A DNA stretch of 64,000 bases from Verrucomicrobiota bacterium (lineage in GTDB: Bacteria > Verrucomicrobiota > Verrucomicrobiia > Limisphaerales > PALSA-1396). The notes below the pieces were generated by a model. That model did no database searches. It was not told the origin of the DNA and saw only the letters and a list, made by a program, of their open reading frames with translations. Positions 20,601 through 26,239 of this stretch are shown piece by piece. The stretch covers positions 95,146-159,145 of the forward strand of contig JACQFP010000033.1 of NCBI GenBank assembly GCA_016200005.1, written 5' to 3'. Position numbers and translations under genes: made by a program. Numbering within the stretch: position 1 is the stretch's first letter; every line of letters starts with the position of its first letter.

Positions 20601-21121
20601 TGCCGAGCACGAACTTGTTTTCTCTCCTCGCCACGGACAACGGCACTCCGAGCCTGAGCAGCACGTCGAGTTTCACCGTCATCGTCGTGGAGTTGAAGTA
20701 CGGCCTCAACCTGATCCAATACAGCAACGGCCTCGTCTCCGCGACTTTCAAAGGCGTGCCGGGACGCGATTACGCCGTCATCGCGTCGAGCAATCTTTTC
20801 AACTGGCAGCAACTGTTCCCCTTCACCCCGACCAATCGCATCATGAAAATGATTTTGGAAACCAACGCCGTCCAGGACCTGCGGTTTTATGCCGCGCCGC
20901 AGTTGACGCCGGAGTTGTTTTCGTTGGCGCTCGGATCGAATGGGGAATTTCGTTTCGCTCTCACCGCCGATCCGGGCCGCCAATATCAACTCCAGACCTC
21001 CAGCAACCTGCTCTTCTGGGATTCGCTGCCTCTGTTCACCGCGACCAATTGGACCTTGTTCCTTTCCGACACGAACACCGCCGGGTTCAATCGCAAGTTC
21101 TACCGGGTGTTGAGGCCCTGA
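11663..21121 (+). CDS. Giant secreted multidomain protein (LamG, CARDB, Calx-beta-like, Ig/cadherin-like)
   Basis: A 3152-residue protein with a signal peptide (MKLRHAFTFLLLATIVSSASA). Approximate order: LamG/concanavalin-like domain (29-215, G-L-V-S-W-W-R-A-E through L-D-E-I-Q-I-F-N-R-A-L); three CARDB-type domains (from about 400, 520 and 650, each with N-E-x-N-N-T-like ends); four Calx-beta-like repeats (770-1182, T-I-P-A-G-Q-S-S-V-T type); a fourth CARDB (1183-1290); a carboxypeptidase-regulatory-like domain (about 1610-1676); a Cys-containing module (C-A-P-C near 1908, C-C about 50 residues on); a Lys/His-rich stretch (2163-2196); three Ig/cadherin-like repeats (2723-3010); and the terminal Q-L-Q-T-S-S-N-L-L-F-W module. 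This architecture suggests a surface adhesion or polymer-binding role. The start at 11663 is preferred over a TTG 45 bp upstream because it begins the signal peptide. Confidence 0.85.
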   Translation: MKLRHAFTFLLLATIVSSASASTCVQPPPGLVSWWRAESNALDHVSTNHGNLVNGVTFAPGKVGQAFNFSGTSFVDVPNDASLSFSRTSAMTVALWAYRTGGSGGHLLGKRVSCGSDINYQLFAPPIGFGGEPGTGFGTSEDLPLNQWTHLAVTFDGTNFSLYINGSLSATNQSTLGAPNNASLRIGTSGDCVAYTGLLDEIQIFNRALSAGEVAGIVTADNAGLCVGQQFNPTSDFSDTNGNPNGVWSYGWMPTDFSQFNLFTNHLGLPGNNPIWYGWGGDRTPGIWHNLGGPVVGVPTGWLAQHPGNGTEPCVLRWTAPVSGDAHVAGRFLPGDGGYMQVAVRRNNQPWWNAGDAGAFSLSASVVGGDTVDFAVYGGYFYGTTPIEAEITLLSSQTNGHRDLLVAGISAPASAVVGQPTPIVFTLTNAGDGIAFGGWADAFLLATNLAGAPTQTLAVVNFNGVLSGHASVTVTQTLIFPASDLGQQYLGINADSADQVSEVNEANNTLFSATPIQVTAPDLAALSVGAPASAQFGQTINVTWNVQNAGDAAANAVWSDKLYLTTNSSSLGGAILLFTRSMADVSPLVAGDSYVRTQAVTLPLTTSLLPGNYFIVAVADQTGVLIEANETNNTVASSAIVLSNPPLPDLRISSVVGPDFAFPGEVISVVCTVTNSGSGTVSGNFSNSIVLSADLTIGGDLLLGGFGVANALPPNASITATQTVSIPLTGISGALHLAVLADSDNLVFEQDEGNNAAFATNTITIPAALKLSLSADSLPESPTNAFVRASLSRNGVTDSNLVVNLSASISNELQFPPSVTIPAGQSVVLFDVHPRADGIPDGDKVVTLRANGGTNIFESSANLTVIDVDKPVLTLTLQTNLMMESASQLATVSRAPTTTNDLLVLLIPSSSSRLLVPQTVTIPANQASVQFTITAVDNPVLELPQTVSVTASAAGFTNSAQIFTIFDNDAPMLSLQLGSTTVSEGAGGAATIGTITRTFASAQPMVIALSSSNLNAAIVPASVTIPANVTSTTFPVGAVNNSIVDGTKTSLIAASAVDAINGQPLGPAAQALLQVTDDDGPTLSVSLAQTVVREGLNPATTATISRNTGTNADLLISLASSDTTEATVQSSATIPAGQSSVTVNIASVNDGVADGNQNVDITASAGGFTSGSARLVVSDTDLPDLIISQITLPTNGYNGSVAQLTYTLANSGVAAMNGTSIQQVLLSSDPYLGNDTLIGTFGFTGTLAAGGQTNRTIPFTLPSAPGTYWVIVTADSTGLITEGSENNNTSITAVPIQVTAAYTAVVATAVTTAPTGTDVPLTGSATSALGGPATNVPVNIYVDVRSTRRTLAVTTDASGQFSTVFHPLPGEAGHYDLSAANPGVTNTSPQDSFTLLGMRFEPPNPSVTMAALSTVSNQVAVVNLSDMPITGLSASAIGLPPSLSATIDVSNALPGSASIPLSYTIQSLTDGGLVGTFLIRVTGAGGVVADLPVNLNVRALQARLVVYPGQLSAGMLRGAQTLIAFDVVNEGGKTSGPVQVHLPDVPWMSVASPQPLPSLAPGETNRVTLQLAPAVDFPLGQQQGILLVSGDDTQTPVSFSFVAISSAKGILNVEAVDELTFYGAGAPKISGAAVTLRDAVTTQVITNGITDTNGQWTLPDLQEAYYIVEVSADKHTPFHQTMLVSGGLTNTLQAFLSRQTVQYFWTVVPTEIQDRTRIQIETVFETVVPIPVITVEPSLIDLADLQGDTMQVDLKISNHGLIAANGATLHFGSHPDYEIKPLTENLGTIAAQSTLTVPLLIRNLSASRPAGAANRPGSGSPCTFGGGVGWSLVCGKQTNQYSASVTAINAGDCSVSSGGSPVTYDSVPSQPLPPSYQEIKPAPPPPGGGGGAYSVGQVNIVAPVSCAPCGTNFEAEPVFSVDLSTFFQFLKPIIENAIKAQAGGLVDPTVKIKAAGGLQTCCSQGNQGYEGFASASATLEIGVGPLFEQEASLTITLDSQPPASASLHGGVKVGVQVTGSLSLSGTLTTGCLDSGPEVTVSASVGLSFFGGVTGDLSATIQGGNQSGETTPVSVNGSVQGGATLTFTYSHGTLTSQVCSEGLYYTALVNLLGQQYNLFAAEKNYIIQPYCPGAARSEFLDYPERKAMQELEKQILPVLKQHADKLKAQSHAGHPQRHARRETHPKSGKHSKSGAESPTAADANRPSVASADICARVRLHLDQDLVMTRSAFNATLELVNNDPALSLSNIAVQVNVLDVAGNIANDKFGLEPPRLTGLNAVDGTGVVPSEATGIASWILIPNSDAAPEGPTQYSVGGLLTYTQDGRQIMVPLLPVPITVFPDARLKIKYFHQRDVFSDDPFTPLIEPAEPYSLGVLIQNVGKGAAKNVTISSSQPTIVENEKGLLIDFKIIATQVGSNAAQPSLTANFGDIAPGKIGLAQWLFQSSLQGQFIDYSASFTHVDSLGDPKLSLVDSVEIHEMNHVVRATGAFDDGLPDFLVNDVANGGNLPDTLYLSDGSIMPVSMATGPASDGPPTVSNLLVHVTAAMPAGWAYLEMPDPANGLFKLVRVRRPDNSEVPLNDDAWITDRTFIENSHRPIDEFKFHLLDYNSTGSYTLEYAVIPGGPDTTPPTSAVTPLNEFNTTQFAVSWSGQDEEGGSGVASFDIFVSDDGGPFTPWLQNSHVTAGIYSGVAGHHYSFYSVAVDGAGNREAVPGAPDAQTTVTANTAPVISPISDVTINEGQTVDLTVSATDNEGNAVTFSVAPGAPPGMTINPVSGALHWETSEAHGPGVYPVSVHATDNGIPSLLATRSFNVTVNEVNSPPVLPALAAAYFVTENETLVIDARATDADIPANPLEYTLNTNAPAGAGISGGFFSWTPSETQGGTTNVITITVNDHGAPPYLDSRTFTVVVLDTNTPPVIEPIPDAVIFEGDSLSITAAVSDADIPADVVTLSMLSGTPTNAVLDNASRVLTWTPLLSQVPSTNLFSLLATDNGTPSLSSTSSFTVIVVELKYGLNLIQYSNGLVSATFKGVPGRDYAVIASSNLFNWQQLFPFTPTNRIMKMILETNAVQDLRFYAAPQLTPELFSLALGSNGEFRFALTADPGRQYQLQTSSNLLFWDSLPLFTATNWTLFLSDTNTAGFNRKFYRVLRP

Positions 21122-21140
21122 CCCGGTCGGCGCGGCAGTG

Positions 21141-21219
21141 GTTGGAGTTCAAGCTTTAGCTTGTCGGGTTGTGAAAAAGCCAGAGCGAGACCGGAGCAAG
21201 CTGAAGCTTGAACTCCAAC
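21141..21219. repeat. Interspersed inverted repeat, GTTGGAGTTCAAGCTT family, copy 2
   Basis: Left arm from 21141 (GTTGGAGTTCAAGCTTTAGC) and right arm ending at 21219 (GCTGAAGCTTGAACTCCAAC), near-identical to copy 1. It lies between the giant gene and the dehydrogenase gene. Confidence 0.9.
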
Positions 21220-21292
21220 TCACTCGGGCTGATTCGGGCCATTCCCGGATAACTTTCTTGTCACATTTCCGCTGCGGCGATTGAATGAAGCC

Positions 21293-22345
21293 ATGAAGGC
21301 CGTTCAACTCGTCGCTCATGGCAAGCCCGGAAAATTCGAACTCCGCGAGTTGCCTGATCCACAGCCTGCTGCCGGTGAGGTCGTCGTTCAGGTGCAGGCG
21401 TGTGGTTTGAACCGGCTCGACCTGTGGGCGGAGGCAGGCGCTTTGCCGATCCCGTTGCAATTGCCGCGCACGACCGGATGTGAGATTGCGGGAAAGATCA
21501 CCTCCGTGGGCGCGGACGCAACCCCGTGGCAAATCGGCGACCGCGTGGCTGTTCAGTCAAACCTCTTCTGCGGACAGTGTGAGTTCTGTCAGCGCGGAGA
21601 CGAAGCGATGTGCCTGAACAGCCAGACGCTCGGCGTACAGCGCGACGGCGGTTTTGCCGAAATGGTGCTCGTGCATAAGCGTCAGCTCGTTCGACTGCCG
21701 GATAATGTGGAGTTTGAAACTTCGGCGGCGCTCACGTTGGCGGGCAGCACGGCGATGCGCATGTTGACCAATCGCGCCAAAGTGAAGGGAGGCGATTGGG
21801 TACTCGTGATCGGTGCGGCGAGTGGCGTTGGTTCTGCCGCCATTCAAATCGCCAAACATCTTGGAGCGCACGTCATCAGCACCGGCTCAACGGAAACCAA
21901 ACGCATGTTGGGCCGGCAGCTCGGCGCGGAGTTCGTCGTCGATTCCACCAATCCGGATTGGCCGGCGGAGGTTCGCAAGCTCACTGGTAAACGGGGCGTG
22001 GATCTCGTGGTCGAGCATGTCGGTGGCGAAGTATTGCTAAAAGTTTTCGATTGTCTGGCGCGTGGCGGCACCGTCGTGACTTGTGGCGCAACTGCCGGCA
22101 GCGAAGTGCCTCTGAATGTTTGGTCGTTCTTTGTGAAGCAGCACCGGCTCATCGGCAGTTACAGTCGCGACCGCGCCGATCTGGTGGCCACCCTCGAATG
22201 GGCGGCGGCGGGAAAACTGAAGCCGGTTATTGACAGTGTATATCCTTTGACGGAAACCGCCGAGGCCTATGCCCATTTGCGATCCCGCAACGTCTTGGGC
22301 AAGGTGCTGGTCGAACCTTACGAGCCAGTCTCCGAGTCGGACTAA
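21293..22345 (+). CDS. Zinc-type MDR alcohol dehydrogenase/quinone oxidoreductase-like protein
   Basis: A 350-residue protein. N-terminal GroES-like domain with G-L-N-R-L-D, T-T-G-C-E-I-A-G-K-I and the structural zinc Cys cluster C-G-Q-C-E-F-C-Q-R-G-D-E-A-M-C. Rossmann domain with V-I-G-A-A-S-G-V-G-S-A-A-I-Q-I-A-K, the usual NADP-binding loop. Medium-chain dehydrogenases with this layout reduce or oxidise alcohols, aldehydes or quinones; the substrate is unknown. The start at 21293 (MKAVQLV) was chosen over a TTG 12 bp upstream. The gene is bounded by two copies of the same interspersed repeat family, the left complete and the right a single arm. Confidence 0.85.
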   Translation: MKAVQLVAHGKPGKFELRELPDPQPAAGEVVVQVQACGLNRLDLWAEAGALPIPLQLPRTTGCEIAGKITSVGADATPWQIGDRVAVQSNLFCGQCEFCQRGDEAMCLNSQTLGVQRDGGFAEMVLVHKRQLVRLPDNVEFETSAALTLAGSTAMRMLTNRAKVKGGDWVLVIGAASGVGSAAIQIAKHLGAHVISTGSTETKRMLGRQLGAEFVVDSTNPDWPAEVRKLTGKRGVDLVVEHVGGEVLLKVFDCLARGGTVVTCGATAGSEVPLNVWSFFVKQHRLIGSYSRDRADLVATLEWAAAGKLKPVIDSVYPLTETAEAYAHLRSRNVLGKVLVEPYEPVSESD

Positions 22346-22370
22346 GTTGGAGTTCAAGCTTCAGCTTGCT
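22346..22370. repeat. Single arm of the GTTGGAGTTCAAGCTT repeat family, copy 3
   Basis: GTTGGAGTTCAAGCTTCAGC begins directly after the dehydrogenase stop codon and matches one arm of copies 1 and 2. The opposite arm is missing, so this is a truncated copy. Confidence 0.85.
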
Positions 22371-22460
22371 TCCCGGCCGCCCGATTCTCCTCCGAACTGA
22401 CGACAGGTAGAAGCCTGGGGTTCGAATTGATTTCGAGCAAAATGCACACTTGACATTCTA

Positions 22461-22477
22461 ACTTTGCAGCGCAAAGT
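22461..22477. promoter_or_regulatory. Palindromic operator candidate, site 1
   Basis: ACTTTG-N5-CAAAGT (centre CAGCG), flanked by TA and GA, 6 bp before the ATG of the membrane protein gene. The same 12 fixed bases and flanks recur at 23469-23485, just after the winged-helix regulator gene. Binding near the start codon would be expected to repress the membrane protein/regulator operon. Confidence 0.65.
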
Positions 22478-22483
22478 GACGGC

Positions 22484-23125
22484 ATGGAATCGAATTGGGC
22501 CGCCGAACATCTTCAAACCATCCGTACGTTGATGGAGCGCTCCGCGCTGTATCGCCGCGCGCTCGCACCGATCATGACGTTTGCCGGCACGGTGGGCACT
22601 TTGGCCGCAGTCAGCGGTTGGATTTTTCAAATCGGCGCACCGCGTGCGTTCATTGGTTACTGGATCGGCGTGGGACTGATCGCAGTTGCTGGTTCGCTGT
22701 TTCTGGTGCGTCGGCAGGCGCTGAAAGATGCAGAACCCTTCTGGTCGCCACCCACGCGGCGGGTGACACAAGCGATGCTGCCGGCCTTGGCTGCTGGCTT
22801 CATCACGGGCGCCGTTCTGCTGATTCACGTCGGCACTGCAGACGCAGCGATTGCCAACGTCATGGGCATGCTTTGGCTGCCGCTCGGCTGGGTTGTGCTT
22901 TACGGTTGCGCTTTGCATGCTGCGGGGTTCTTCATGCCACGAGGGATAAGAATCTTCGGCTGGGCTTTTATTATTGGCGGTTGTGGGTTATTTGCGCTGG
23001 GGATTCCGGATTGGGCGCCGCGACCTTCTTACGCCCATGGGGTGATGGGTTTTTTCTTCGGCGTGCTCCATCTGGCCTATGGCATCTATCTTTATTTCAC
23101 CGAGCAGCGCAGGAATGAAACGTGA
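22484..23125 (+). CDS. Multi-pass membrane protein, regulator-linked
   Basis: A 213-residue protein with about six transmembrane helices (around 32-50, 56-76, 97-117, 123-143, 149-168 and 182-202). The short cytoplasmic N-terminus carries a helical M-E-S-N-W-A-A-E-H-L-Q-T-I-R segment. The family was not recognised and no catalytic motif is visible. Its stop overlaps the start of the winged-helix regulator gene as GTGA, so the two proteins are made together. Such pairs, a membrane protein with a small regulator and a shared operator, often respond to a membrane or redox stimulus, but that is inference. Confidence 0.75.
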   Translation: MESNWAAEHLQTIRTLMERSALYRRALAPIMTFAGTVGTLAAVSGWIFQIGAPRAFIGYWIGVGLIAVAGSLFLVRRQALKDAEPFWSPPTRRVTQAMLPALAAGFITGAVLLIHVGTADAAIANVMGMLWLPLGWVVLYGCALHAAGFFMPRGIRIFGWAFIIGGCGLFALGIPDWAPRPSYAHGVMGFFFGVLHLAYGIYLYFTEQRRNET

Positions 23126-23430
23126 ACCCAGAACCATTTCTTCAGCTCGATCGCGTGATTCACGAGAAAGGGCGGCTGGCCATCATGTCCATGCTCGCCG
23201 CGTCGCCGGAATTGTCGTTCACCGAACTGCGCGACACGCTCGAAATGACCGACGGCAATCTGACTTCGCACATGCGCACGCTGCAGGAGGCCGGCTACGT
23301 TTCCCTGGCCAAATCGTACCAGAACAACCGGCCGCTGACGACCTGCGCCCTGACCGCCGCCGGCAAGAAGGCCTTCAGCGCCTACATCAACCTGCTGGAG
23401 CAGATCGTCCAACAAACCCGACCTAAGTGA
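23122..23430 (+). CDS. Winged-helix transcriptional regulator (ArsR/MarR-like)
   Basis: A 102-residue protein with GTG start. Residues 8-75 form a winged helix: I-H-E-K-G-R-L-A-I-M-S-M-L, L-S-F-T-E-L-R-D-T-L-E-M-T-D-G-N-L-T-S-H (recognition helix), and the wing L-A-K-S-Y-Q-N-N-R-P-L-T. The C-terminal helix (K-K-A-F-S-A-Y-I-N-L-L-E-Q-I) is the likely dimerisation element. No Cys cluster suggests metal sensing. It is translated coupled to the membrane protein upstream, and two copies of ACTTTG-N5-CAAAGT flank the pair, the probable operator. Confidence 0.85.
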   Translation: MNPEPFLQLDRVIHEKGRLAIMSMLAASPELSFTELRDTLEMTDGNLTSHMRTLQEAGYVSLAKSYQNNRPLTTCALTAAGKKAFSAYINLLEQIVQQTRPK

Positions 23431-23468
23431 AAAATCTTTTGAACGAACCTGAACCTGCATGGTCTTTA

Positions 23469-23485
23469 ACTTTGTATTGCAAAGT
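23469..23485. promoter_or_regulatory. Palindromic operator candidate, site 2
   Basis: ACTTTG-N5-CAAAGT (centre TATTG) with the same TA/GA flanks as site 1. It lies 39 bp after the regulator gene and about 150 bp before ispH, so it may bring ispH under the same regulator. Confidence 0.6.
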
Positions 23486-23513
23486 GAATACACCGAAGAC
23501 AGACGAACCTGGC

Positions 23514-23625
23514 GCAGACTTCCAAGTCTGCTGTGTCGCGGGTTTCCCAACCTGTGAGCCTCGCGGCGTTCGAAGCCCTGCCGACTTGGAAGTCGGCGAT
23601 ACGGCAGGTTTGGAAACCTGCGCTA
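23514..23625. repeat. Interspersed palindromic repeat cluster before ispH
   Basis: Three perfect palindromes in series: GCAGACTTCCAAGTCTGC (23514-23531), CCGACTTGGAAGTCGG (23581-23596) and CAGGTTTGGAAACCTG (23605-23620), with GGTTTCCCAACC between. The cluster ends about 10 bp before the ispH start codon and must be part of its leader if transcription begins upstream. Confidence 0.85.
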
Positions 23626-23635
23626 CCACCGCACA

Positions 23636-24511
23636 ATGAAAATCATTCGAGCTGAACATCTGGGCATGTGCTTTGGCGTGCGTGATGCCATCGCGCTGGC
23701 CCGGCAACAAGCGAAAGAGGAGCCGCTGACCATTCTGGGCGAGCTGGTGCATAATGAAACCGTCCTCAATCAACTTCGCAATCAAGGAGTGAAGATCGAA
23801 CACCAGGTCGCCGCTATCACCACACCGACAGTGATGATTACCGCGCATGGCGCTTCCGAACAGCGGCTGCGCGCCGTGCGCGAACGCGGTTTGACCGTGC
23901 TGGAAGCCACGTGTCCGCTCGTTACCTTTGCGCATCGCGCGGTGGCGAAGCTCGTGAGCCAAGGGTTTCATCCAGTCATCATCGGCAAACGTGACCATGT
24001 GGAAGTCCGCGGACTGACGGAAGACCATACGGAGTTCGACGTGGTGTTGAGCGAAGAGGATGTGCTGCGACTTGCGGAGCGTCCTCGGTTCGGCGTGGCC
24101 GCTCAGACTACCCAACCCGTCGAGCGAGTGCGCTATTTGGTCGGTTTGATCCGCCAGCGTTTCCCGAATTCCGAAGTCCGTTTTATTGACACCGTCTGCC
24201 AGCCGACCAAGCAGCGCCAGCACGCCGCCGTCGAACTCGCCCAGCAATCGGACGTCGTCATCGTCATCGGCGGCGCGCACAGCAACAACACGCGGGAACT
24301 TGTGGCGACCTGCGGCCAATTTTGTACGCGGGTTCACCACGTGCAAAGCGCCGACGACTTACGGGCGGAATGGTTCAGCGGAGCGGACACTGTGGGAGTC
24401 ACCGCCGGCACGTCCACACCCGACACCCTCATTGTGCAAGTGGAGGAATGGCTGGCGGCTTTCGCCGAACAACTCCGCACGGCTCCGCCTCCCCAACCCG
24501 TCTTTGCCTGA
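23636..24511 (+). CDS. ispH: 4-hydroxy-3-methylbut-2-enyl diphosphate reductase (IspH)
   Basis: A 291-residue protein. It carries the three Cys ligands of the [4Fe-4S] cluster at C12 (H-L-G-M-C-F-G-V), C93 (E-A-T-C-P-L-V) and C188 (I-D-T-V-C-Q-P-T-K), plus H-N-E-T, A-H-G-A-S, A-A-Q-T-T-Q and G-G-A-H-S-N-N-T-R-E-L (the substrate-binding S-x-N region). IspH catalyses the last step of the MEP pathway, giving IPP and DMAPP in the cytoplasm. Length is close to the family norm. No strong Shine-Dalgarno is visible because a palindromic repeat abuts the start. Confidence 0.93.
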   Translation: MKIIRAEHLGMCFGVRDAIALARQQAKEEPLTILGELVHNETVLNQLRNQGVKIEHQVAAITTPTVMITAHGASEQRLRAVRERGLTVLEATCPLVTFAHRAVAKLVSQGFHPVIIGKRDHVEVRGLTEDHTEFDVVLSEEDVLRLAERPRFGVAAQTTQPVERVRYLVGLIRQRFPNSEVRFIDTVCQPTKQRQHAAVELAQQSDVVIVIGGAHSNNTRELVATCGQFCTRVHHVQSADDLRAEWFSGADTVGVTAGTSTPDTLIVQVEEWLAAFAEQLRTAPPPQPVFA

Positions 24512-24735
24512 GAAGCAACTGCCGCCATGCAACCAACATGTCTTCCCTTCAGCAGAAGTCGCACTCTTTCGTCCGCCATTTCCACGCATCTAAGTAACCA
24601 GCCAGAACACTCATTGTGCTGTTCACGTTCGCCATCGAGTACTCGGCACCTGCATCGTGTAACTGAGTTCTATCCGAGACCTCCGGCTTCGCGCCGAACA
24701 ACCGCACCAACACACAACTCAAAAGAGGCAAAACT
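24512..24735. other. Intergenic leader before the CreD-like gene
   Basis: A 224-bp gap with no convincing gene or strong hairpin. It should carry the promoter for the CreD-like gene. An AAAAGAGGC tract 6 bp before the ATG is an acceptable ribosome-binding site. Confidence 0.4.
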
Positions 24736-26127
24736 ATGAATGACTGGAAAATCCCCGGAATCCCGGAGGCGTTGGCGTTCCTGAAACGCTGCGCGACGGT
24801 TTTCAAATTGGCGGGCGTGGCAGTGCTGATCCTGCTGCTGCTGATCCCGCTTAGCATGGTGCGCTCCGTGTTGCACGAACGGCTCGGGCGGCGCAACGAA
24901 GCGGTGGCCGACATCACGTCGAGTTGGGGGCGCGACCAGAAGCTCGTTGGTCCGGTCCTCATTGTCCCCTACCGGCATCCGGTCAAGTCGTGGAAGGAAC
25001 AGCCAACCGGGGCGGGCAAGATCGAGCGGCTCGAAGTCGTGGACATGGTTGTGGCCAACGCCTACTTCCTGCCGACCAACCTTACGATCACCGGCGACAT
25101 TGCGCCAAAGCAATTGCATCGCGGGATTTACCAGGCGGTGGTCTATAACGGGAAGCTGAAGTTCGACGGGCAATTCGCGCGGCCCGATTTCAGCAGCCTG
25201 CGGCTCGAGGAGAAAAACGTGATGTGGGATGACGCGCTCGTCGCCTTTGCCATCCCCGACCTGCGCGGGGTGAAAGAGACGCTGAACCTGAAGTGGGGCG
25301 CGAGCACGTATCCGCTGTTGCCGGGCAGCAAACTTAGAGGGTTTCCATCGGGCGTGTTCGCCAGCGTTGGCGGTTTGCGCGGGAGCGACGCCGTGATTCC
25401 GTTCCAGTTGGAGTTGGCGTTGAACGGCAGCGGCGGGCTGAGATTTGCGCCCGTGGGCGCGCAAAATACCGTGACGCTCACGTCGCCGTGGCCAGATCCG
25501 AGCTTCGACGGCTCGTTCCTGCCGACCGAGCGCAAAGTCACGCGCAATGGCTTCGACGCCACCTGGCAAGTCTCCTACTACGGGCGCAGTTACTCACAAC
25601 AATGGACCGATCAAGATGCCACGGCGGGCTTGAACTCCGATGCCGCCGAGGCCTCGTTTTTCGGCGTGAACTTCCTATCCGGCATTGACGCTTATCGCAA
25701 CACGGAGCGCGCGATCAAATACGGCGTGCTCTTCATCGTGCTCATCTTCGCGGCCTTCTTCCTGTTCGAGATGCTGGCGGCGCTCAAGATTCACCCGTTC
25801 CAATACGCCGTGGTGGGCGCGGCACTTTGCCTGTTTTATCTCGGCCTGCTCTCCCTCTCGGAGTTCATCCCGTTTGGTCTTTCCTACCTGGCGGCGGCGG
25901 GGGTGACGACGCTGCTGATTTGCTTCCACAGCGCGAAGATGCTGAAAAGCGGCGCAAGGACGTTCATCGTCGCGGGTCTGCTGGCCGGCATCTACGGATT
26001 TCTTTACGTCGCGCTTCAGTTGCAGGATTACGCGTTGCTGCTTGGCACCGCCGGGCTGTTCGCCGTCCTGGCCGTAATCATCTGGTTGACGCGGAACATT
26101 GATTGGTACGCGCGCGACCGGAGCTAG
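24736..26127 (+). CDS. creD: CreD-like inner membrane protein
   Basis: A 463-residue protein. One N-terminal transmembrane helix (about 23-43) is followed by R-x-x-V-L-H-E-R-L-G-R-R-N-E-A-V-A-D-I-T-S-S-W-G, then G-P-V-L-I-V-P-Y, the start of a large periplasmic beta-rich domain as in CreD. A cluster of about five C-terminal helices begins near 330, and E-M-L-A-A-L-K-I-H-P-F-Q-Y-A-V-V-G is the family signature at the second helix. CreD (inner membrane protein of the CreBC regulon, colicin E2 tolerance) affects envelope integrity; its biochemical role is not known. No creBC genes are nearby. Confidence 0.88.
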   Translation: MNDWKIPGIPEALAFLKRCATVFKLAGVAVLILLLLIPLSMVRSVLHERLGRRNEAVADITSSWGRDQKLVGPVLIVPYRHPVKSWKEQPTGAGKIERLEVVDMVVANAYFLPTNLTITGDIAPKQLHRGIYQAVVYNGKLKFDGQFARPDFSSLRLEEKNVMWDDALVAFAIPDLRGVKETLNLKWGASTYPLLPGSKLRGFPSGVFASVGGLRGSDAVIPFQLELALNGSGGLRFAPVGAQNTVTLTSPWPDPSFDGSFLPTERKVTRNGFDATWQVSYYGRSYSQQWTDQDATAGLNSDAAEASFFGVNFLSGIDAYRNTERAIKYGVLFIVLIFAAFFLFEMLAALKIHPFQYAVVGAALCLFYLGLLSLSEFIPFGLSYLAAAGVTTLLICFHSAKMLKSGARTFIVAGLLAGIYGFLYVALQLQDYALLLGTAGLFAVLAVIIWLTRNIDWYARDRS

Positions 26128-26158
26128 TGCTGTGACAATTATGTTCTGCAACATGATT

Positions 26159-26237
26159 GGTAGGGCGCGTCACTCCGTGCGCGCCGAAAACTGGAAACGA
26201 TCCGCCAAACGGCGCGCACGGAGTGACGCGCCCTACC
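26159..26237. repeat. Perfect 28-bp inverted repeat between creD-like and radical SAM genes
   Basis: Arms 26159-26186 and 26210-26237 are perfectly complementary over 28 bp (core TAGGGCGCGTCACTCCGTGC), separated by 23 bp. The right arm ends 2 bp before the ATG of the radical SAM gene, so its mRNA would carry a very stable hairpin at the ribosome-binding region. No transposase is present. Confidence 0.92.
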
Positions 26238-26239
26238 AC

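Noticed and set aside
24527..24739. 70-codon frame between ispH and the creD-like gene
   Set aside because: Composition is not protein-like and no domain or conserved neighbour supports it.
26159..26237. Insertion sequence ends
   Set aside because: Arms are only 23 bp apart with no transposase; it is a repeat element, not an IS.
26099..26239. Longer start for the radical SAM gene
   Set aside because: It would read through the end of the creD-like gene and the inverted repeat; the ATG at 26240 fits the family start.
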